The notes beneath the pieces were generated by a model. It saw only the letters and a list, made by a program, of their open reading frames with translations. It ran no database searches and had not been told where the DNA came from. The position numbers and the translations under genes are program-made. Positions 63,421 to 64,000 of a DNA stretch of 64,000 bases are shown one piece after another. The DNA is from an uncultured Eubacteriales bacterium (GTDB taxonomy: Bacteria > Bacillota > Clostridia > Oscillospirales > Acutalibacteraceae), in the NCBI GenBank assembly GCA_934444365.1, contig CAKSCM010000004.1, positions 62,001-126,000 on the forward strand, written 5' to 3'. How positions within the stretch are numbered: position 1 is the first letter of the stretch; every line of letters begins with the position of its first letter.

Positions 63421-64000
63421 ATGCTCAATTATTTCATCGACGTTTTTACCCAGGTGGCCATACTTTTTATAATGATGCTTGTCGGGGTCGTTATGTCAAA
63501 GCTCGGCAAAATAACCTCGACCGGCGCAAAAGAGATGACCGACCTTTTACTCACCGTTGTGACCGTGGCGGTAATAGTCAAGGCCTTTGCGACGGTCGAA
63601 TTTTCGCCCGATAAAATAAGGGAAATGGGACTCGCCGCCCTGGCGCTTGTTGTTGTAACCGCGGTAGGCGGCGCGCTGTCGGCCGCTGCTTTTTGTAAAA
63701 GCAGTGACAATGCGAGGCCCGTTTTGCGCTTCGGCTCGATTTTTTCCAATTGCGGATTCATGGGAATTCCGGTGACCCAGGCCGTATTCGGCGACAACGG
63801 GGTGTTCGTCGTGTCGATATACATGGCGGTTTTTCAGATCTCCGCCTGGACATACGGCGTTTATATTTACACAAGGAAAACCCGGAAAAACAAAAGTTTC
63901 AAATCGGCCGAGCTCCCCCTTGACAACGGCTCCGCCGAACCCTGTGCGGCGCACCCGTCGTGTGAAAAACCGACCGTCATACGGAAAAACGACTACAACG
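63421..64000 (+). CDS. AEC-family transporter (N-terminal part)
   Basis: 193 residues are visible before the window ends. The protein belongs to the auxin-efflux-carrier family of secondary transporters, which in anaerobes often carry malate or other organic acids. The N-terminal membrane helices are clear (VAILFIMMLVGVVMSKLGKI, then LLLTVVTVAVIVKAF), with the conserved FGSIFSNCGFMGIPVTQAVF stretch. A long hydrophilic loop follows from KKTRKNKS-like residues (about 160 on). GGAG lies 8 nt before the ATG. Confidence 0.9.
   Translation, partial: MLNYFIDVFTQVAILFIMMLVGVVMSKLGKITSTGAKEMTDLLLTVVTVAVIVKAFATVEFSPDKIREMGLAALALVVVTAVGGALSAAAFCKSSDNARPVLRFGSIFSNCGFMGIPVTQAVFGDNGVFVVSIYMAVFQISAWTYGVYIYTRKTRKNKSFKSAELPLDNGSAEPCAAHPSCEKPTVIRKNDYN

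Overview
The window looks like a chromosomal segment of an uncultured spore-lineage Clostridium-class Firmicute, probably an Oscillospirales/Ruminococcaceae-type gut or rumen anaerobe. This placement is inferred from gene content, not from a marker-gene comparison. The supporting genes are the mother-cell sporulation pair yqfC-yqfD, the gram-positive block ylxM-ffh-rpsP-khpA, a four-subunit 2-oxoacid:ferredoxin oxidoreductase with its own ferredoxin, a V-type ATPase, two secreted dockerin proteins, and frequent TTG starts with strong GGAGG ribosome binding sites. Coding DNA is moderately GC-rich. Many intergenic regions are long and filled with short repeated 'words'. No tRNA, rRNA, CRISPR array, transposase or prophage was seen.

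Layout from left to right. 1-5.6 kb (minus): leuS (cut by the window edge), rsfS, an LCP cell-wall ligase, yqeK and nadD. 5.6-9.3 kb: a G/T-rich repeat island, a small membrane-anchored protein, then a PHP-domain protein and a TtcA-like tRNA thiolase. 9.3-15.6 kb: a GH20-like glycosidase, a small HTH regulator, divIC-yabR, a candidate small RNA, and an amidohydrolase. 15.7-23.4 kb: a composite DUF4417 protein, then a dockerin protein and a papain-like peptidase with dockerin. These last two are preceded by a shared 31-bp promoter-upstream block. The peptidase has a long leader with a small ORF. 23.4-30.6 kb: the VOR/KOR operon, a ParA-like ATPase, a repeat element, and khpA-rpsP-ffh-ylxM. 30.7-36.8 kb (plus): yqfC-yqfD, then phoH-ybeY-era-yqzL-recO. 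37-38.1 kb: an AT-rich pair of secreted/membrane proteins, probably acquired. 38.3-45.3 kb (minus): a DUF4965 glutaminase-like protein, NAD synthesis genes nadC-nadB-pncB, and a YczE-like membrane protein. 45.6-50.4 kb (minus): thiamine diphosphokinase overlapping V-ATPase subunits D, B and A. 50.7-57.4 kb (minus): a five-gene surface-glycan operon with a strong promoter and a 400-nt leader containing a terminator hairpin. 57.6-63 kb (plus): nrdR, then pheS-pheT behind a T-box leader. The window ends inside an AEC-family transporter gene.

Most genes are housekeeping: translation, RNA quality control, SRP secretion, NAD synthesis, ion-coupled energetics and envelope building. The most unusual material is regulatory and non-coding: the shared promoter block with an operator palindrome and leader ORF upstream of the peptidase, the candidate small RNA near 14.1 kb, the word-repeat islands, two inverted-repeat elements (27.4-27.6 kb and 59.3-59.4 kb), and the leader of the glycan operon. 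No single undescribed multi-gene defence or biosynthetic system could be demonstrated from the sequence alone.
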